Under the pieces are notes generated by a model, which saw only the letters and a list, made by a program, of their open reading frames with translations, made no database searches and had not been told where the DNA came from. This document shows positions 61,587 to 64,000 of a stretch of 64,000 nt of DNA, in pieces (the stretch's first letter is position 1; each line of letters starts with the position of its first letter). The DNA lies in contig CBDBVB010000031.1 of assembly GCA_965212545.1 (NCBI GenBank), positions 62,001-126,000 on the forward strand, read 5' to 3'. The stretch is from JABDIP01 sp965212545. Lineage in GTDB: Bacteria; Pseudomonadota; Alphaproteobacteria; DSM-16000; Inquilinaceae. The translations under genes and the position numbers were made by a program.

Positions 61587-62119
61587 GGGGCCTGGCTGCT
61601 CTGCCGGTAACGATGCACCGTCATCTCGGATTCGCGCAGCCGATAGTACCGGCGGGCCTCACCATCGCGCACGAAGCCGTTCTTGTGCAGAACCCGGATC
61701 GAACCGGCATTGTCCGGCAGCACCGATGCCCAGATCGGATCGTGTCCCCGTCTGCGTGCGATTGCAGCGACGGCTTCGGCAATCTCGGTGGCGAAGCCGC
61801 AGCCCCAGTAGGGGCGGCCCAGCCAGAACCCGATCTCCGCCCCGCCCTCTTCATCCGGATGAATGCCGGCCACGCCAATGATCTGCTCCTCTTCGGGCAG
61901 GCTGGCGATCAACCATTCATGACGATCGGGCTGGCCGTCGATCCAGGCCTCGACCTCGACGACGGTCAACGGATATGGCAGGAACGACAAGGACCGCAGC
62001 ACGGCCAGATCGTTGCTCATGGCCGCGATGGCTGCGGCGTCCGACCTCGCAAGGCGACCGAGCGTCAACCGCTCCGTATCCGCGATGGCGAGACCGCTCT
62101 CAGCTTCGATAGTCGGCAT
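61583..62119 (-). CDS. GNAT family N-acetyltransferase
   Basis: 178 aa from ATG 62119 (ATG 62137 possible); either start overlaps the end of argJ. RimJ/RimL-type layout: ADTERLTLGRLARSDAAAIA, EWLIASLPEEEQIIGVAGIH, GFWLGRPYWGCGFATEIAEA (acetyl-CoA loop) and VLPDNAGSIRVLHKNGFVRD. The substrate is unknown. It is coupled to argJ upstream and mutT downstream. Confidence 0.9.
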   Translation of the reverse strand: MPTIEAESGLAIADTERLTLGRLARSDAAAIAAMSNDLAVLRSLSFLPYPLTVVEVEAWIDGQPDRHEWLIASLPEEEQIIGVAGIHPDEEGGAEIGFWLGRPYWGCGFATEIAEAVAAIARRRGHDPIWASVLPDNAGSIRVLHKNGFVRDGEARRYYRLRESEMTVHRYRQSSQAP

Positions 62120-63332
62120 TGATCGAGATGTAGCCATGGGTCAGGTCGCAGGTCCAGACCGTCGCGCGGCCGCGGCCGACCCCAAGATCGACGGCGATGT
62201 CGATCTCTCGGCCCTTCATGTGTCGGGCCACCGGCGCCTCGTCATAGCCGCTGACGAGTTGGCCGTCGCGGGTGATCTCCACACCGCCCATGGCGATCGA
62301 CAGCCGGTCGCGATCGGCCTTCTCGCCGGACTTGCCCACCGCCATGACGATCCGCCCCCAGTTGGCGTCCTCGCCGGCAATGGCGGTCTTGACCAGCGGC
62401 GAGTTGGCGATGGCGAGGCCGACCCTGCGGGCCGCCCGCGCCGACTGGGCGCCGGTGACGGCAATCTCGACGAACTTCTCGGCGCCCTCGCCGTCCCGCA
62501 CCACCTGCTGGGCGAGGTCGATCATCAATTCGTCGAGCGCCGTGCGGAATGCGCCCAGCCGGCGGTCTCGATGGTCCGTCACCGGCCGATGACCCGCCTT
62601 GCCGGTGGCGCAAAGCAGAACCGTGTCACTGGTCGAGGTATCGCCGTCGACGGTGATCGCATTGAACGAGCGGTTCGTCGCAGCCGCGAGGACCGGACGG
62701 AGCACCGACGCCGGCAACGCCGCATCGGTGAAGACGAAAGCCAGCATGGTCGCCATGTCCGGCGCGATCATGCCGGATCCCTTGGCGATACCGTTGATCG
62801 TCACCGGCACGCCGTCGATGTCGGTGGTCGCCGTTGCGCCCTTGGCGAAGGTGTCGGTGGTGCGGATCGCGTCGGCCGCCGCCTGCCACCCGGTCGGGCC
62901 GAGCCCCTTTGACAGTCCCGGCAGCGCGCCGGCGATATGGTCGGGCCCGACCGGCTCGCCGATCACTCCGGTCGAGGCCGGGAAGACCGCGCTCTCCGCA
63001 CATCCCAGAATCCGCGCCGCCGCCTGGACCGTGTGCCGGACCGTGATGTCGCCGGCACCGCCGGTGAACGCGTTGGCATTGCCGGAATTCACCACGATCG
63101 CTCCCGCCGACCCGCCGGGAAGCGACTGGCGGCACCAATCCACCGGTGCCGAAGGACAGCGCGAGCGGGTCAGCACACCGGCAATGGCCGTGCCGGGGTC
63201 AAGGGCTGCCAGAAGCAGGTCGCGCTCGCCGGATTTCTTCAGCCCGGCGGCGGCGGCGGCGATCCGCACGCCGGCCACCGGTGGCATGTCGGGAAATCGG
63301 GACGGCGCGAGTGGAGACCGGGGAAGTTCCAT
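62100..63332 (-). CDS. argJ: Bifunctional ornithine acetyltransferase / N-acetylglutamate synthase
   Basis: 410 aa from ATG 63332; a longer frame to 63437 adds a non-conserved leader overlapping the upstream gene. It recycles acetyl groups in the arginine pathway. Landmarks: NSGNANAFTGGAGDITV, STGVIGEPVG, GIAKGSGMIAPDMATMLAFV where the self-cleavage falls before the Thr of ATM, AITVDGDTSTSDTVLL and GEDANWGRIVMAVGKSG. It is 22 bp downstream of a parvulin gene. Confidence 0.97.
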   Translation of the reverse strand: MELPRSPLAPSRFPDMPPVAGVRIAAAAAGLKKSGERDLLLAALDPGTAIAGVLTRSRCPSAPVDWCRQSLPGGSAGAIVVNSGNANAFTGGAGDITVRHTVQAAARILGCAESAVFPASTGVIGEPVGPDHIAGALPGLSKGLGPTGWQAAADAIRTTDTFAKGATATTDIDGVPVTINGIAKGSGMIAPDMATMLAFVFTDAALPASVLRPVLAAATNRSFNAITVDGDTSTSDTVLLCATGKAGHRPVTDHRDRRLGAFRTALDELMIDLAQQVVRDGEGAEKFVEIAVTGAQSARAARRVGLAIANSPLVKTAIAGEDANWGRIVMAVGKSGEKADRDRLSIAMGGVEITRDGQLVSGYDEAPVARHMKGREIDIAVDLGVGRGRATVWTCDLTHGYISINADYRS

Positions 63333-63354
63333 CGCGTTGCCGTGATTCAGACCA

Positions 63355-64000
63355 CTAGTTCTCCGGCACTTCGCCGTTCGGTCCATAGACCACAATATCG
63401 GCGCCCTCGCGAAGATTCTCGACAATCTCCTGGACATACTGGTCGGCCAACCCGCCTTCGAGTTGCGGCCGCAGATCGTCGATGCTGGGCGGCGCGGTCA
63501 TCCGGCGGTCCTCCACCAGGATCACATGCCAGCCGAACTGCGTCTCGACCGGGACTTCGGAGTAGTTGCCCGGCTCCATCGAGAACGCGGCCTCGGCGAA
63601 CGGCGCGACCATCTGCTCCTTGGTGAAGTACCCCAGTTCGCCGCCGCTGGGCCCGCTGGGGCCGATCGAAGCCTCGCTGGCAAGGGCAGCGAAATCCTCG
63701 CCCTCCTTCAGCCGGACGATGAGCGCCTTACCTTCATCCTCGGTCTCGACCAGGATGTGGCGCGCACTGACTTCCTCGACCGGCGGGTTGGCGGCCACGT
63801 ATTCCGCATAGGCCGCCGCCACGGACTCATCCGTCATGCGGCTGTCGATCGCCTGCTCCAGCCAGACGTCCTGAACGATGCTGCGCTCGGCCTCGGCAAC
63901 ACGCTCCTTGACCGCTTCGCTGTCCTGCAGGTTCTCGGCATAGCCGCGCTCCGCCATCAGGCGGCTGGTGGCCAGCTGTTCGGCGATCGCCGGGATCAGG
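63355..64000 (-). CDS. Parvulin-type peptidyl-prolyl isomerase (C-terminal part)
   Basis: The frame is open to the right edge, so the N-terminus (expected signal peptide) lies outside; 214 codons are present. The parvulin domain includes VSARHILVETEDEGKALI, ALASEASIGPSGPSGGELG, YFTKEQMVAPFAEAAFSM and TQFGWHVILVEDRR. The part before it is helical (SurA/PrsA-type chaperone region). It would help fold exported proteins in the periplasm. Downstream are argJ, GNAT and mutT on the same strand. Confidence 0.92.
   Translation of the reverse strand, partial: LIPAIAEQLATSRLMAERGYAENLQDSEAVKERVAEAERSIVQDVWLEQAIDSRMTDESVAAAYAEYVAANPPVEEVSARHILVETEDEGKALIVRLKEGEDFAALASEASIGPSGPSGGELGYFTKEQMVAPFAEAAFSMEPGNYSEVPVETQFGWHVILVEDRRMTAPPSIDDLRPQLEGGLADQYVQEIVENLREGADIVVYGPNGEVPEN

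Overview
This 64-kb window looks like chromosomal DNA from a GC-rich alphaproteobacterium, probably Rhodospirillales-like. That placement is inferred from gene content: a 180-kDa-type NAD-glutamate dehydrogenase, gpsA-tsaD divergent from hemC-hemD, a mitofilin (Mic60-like) gene followed by hemY, and htpX beside a DUF1674 gene and an rsmB-rpe-heparinase-purH run. I see no transposase, integrase, phage gene or CRISPR array. Most genes are housekeeping, with several accessory cassettes between them.

Region by region. 1-166 holds the start of an oligopeptide-type ABC substrate-binding protein that runs off the left edge. 336-6694 (minus strand) is a tight operon: surface-antigen-like secreted protein, Ser/Thr kinase fused to a periplasmic beta-helix, FHA protein, MotA/TolQ-like proton-channel subunit, VWA protein, FHA protein, second VWA protein. 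Both VWA proteins begin with a transmembrane helix that resembles the MotB stator helix and places an Asp where the MotB proton-carrying Asp lies. This is the best candidate here for an undescribed system. 7342-12195 is NAD-GDH. 12927-16537 holds a UMF1-type MFS gene whose first ~70 codons are repeated upstream as a broken copy; the two copies flank an alanine/glycine:sodium symporter gene. 16554-24851 carries purH, an esterase-like lipoprotein, a heparinase-like gene, rpe, rsmB, a GNAT gene, htpX and the SdhAF4-like gene. 24864-30078 has a DMT exporter, acs, small hypothetical genes, a Gly-Asn-repeat secreted protein with a dockerin-like motif, and an EVE protein.

30256-41269 is a second unusual region. 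Two large PAS/GAF sensor kinases lie in tandem. One is canonical. In the other the phospho-accepting His is replaced by Glu. Divergent from them, across an AT-rich spacer, is a three-gene operon: an ATP-grasp ligase, a sensor-MFS fusion and an ABC_sub_bind-type binding protein with no ABC partner.

41337-48814 holds gpsA, tsaD, hemC, hemD, a mitofilin with an N-terminal HTH-like segment, hemY, a Cys/His protein of unknown function and tRNA-Thr(CGT). 49424-57303 is an envelope block: a lipid A-type acyltransferase, a glycosyltransferase, genes for UDP-GlcNAc(3NAc)A synthesis including a WbpB-WbpD fusion, and an EnvZ-like kinase. 57448-61159 is a metal-uptake block: znuA divergent from znuB across a Zur-like palindrome, then DUF1007 and NicO genes, with no znuC in the window. 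61179-64000 holds mutT, a GNAT gene, argJ and a truncated parvulin-type prolyl isomerase.

Functions were assigned by reading motifs and family resemblance; no database search was run.
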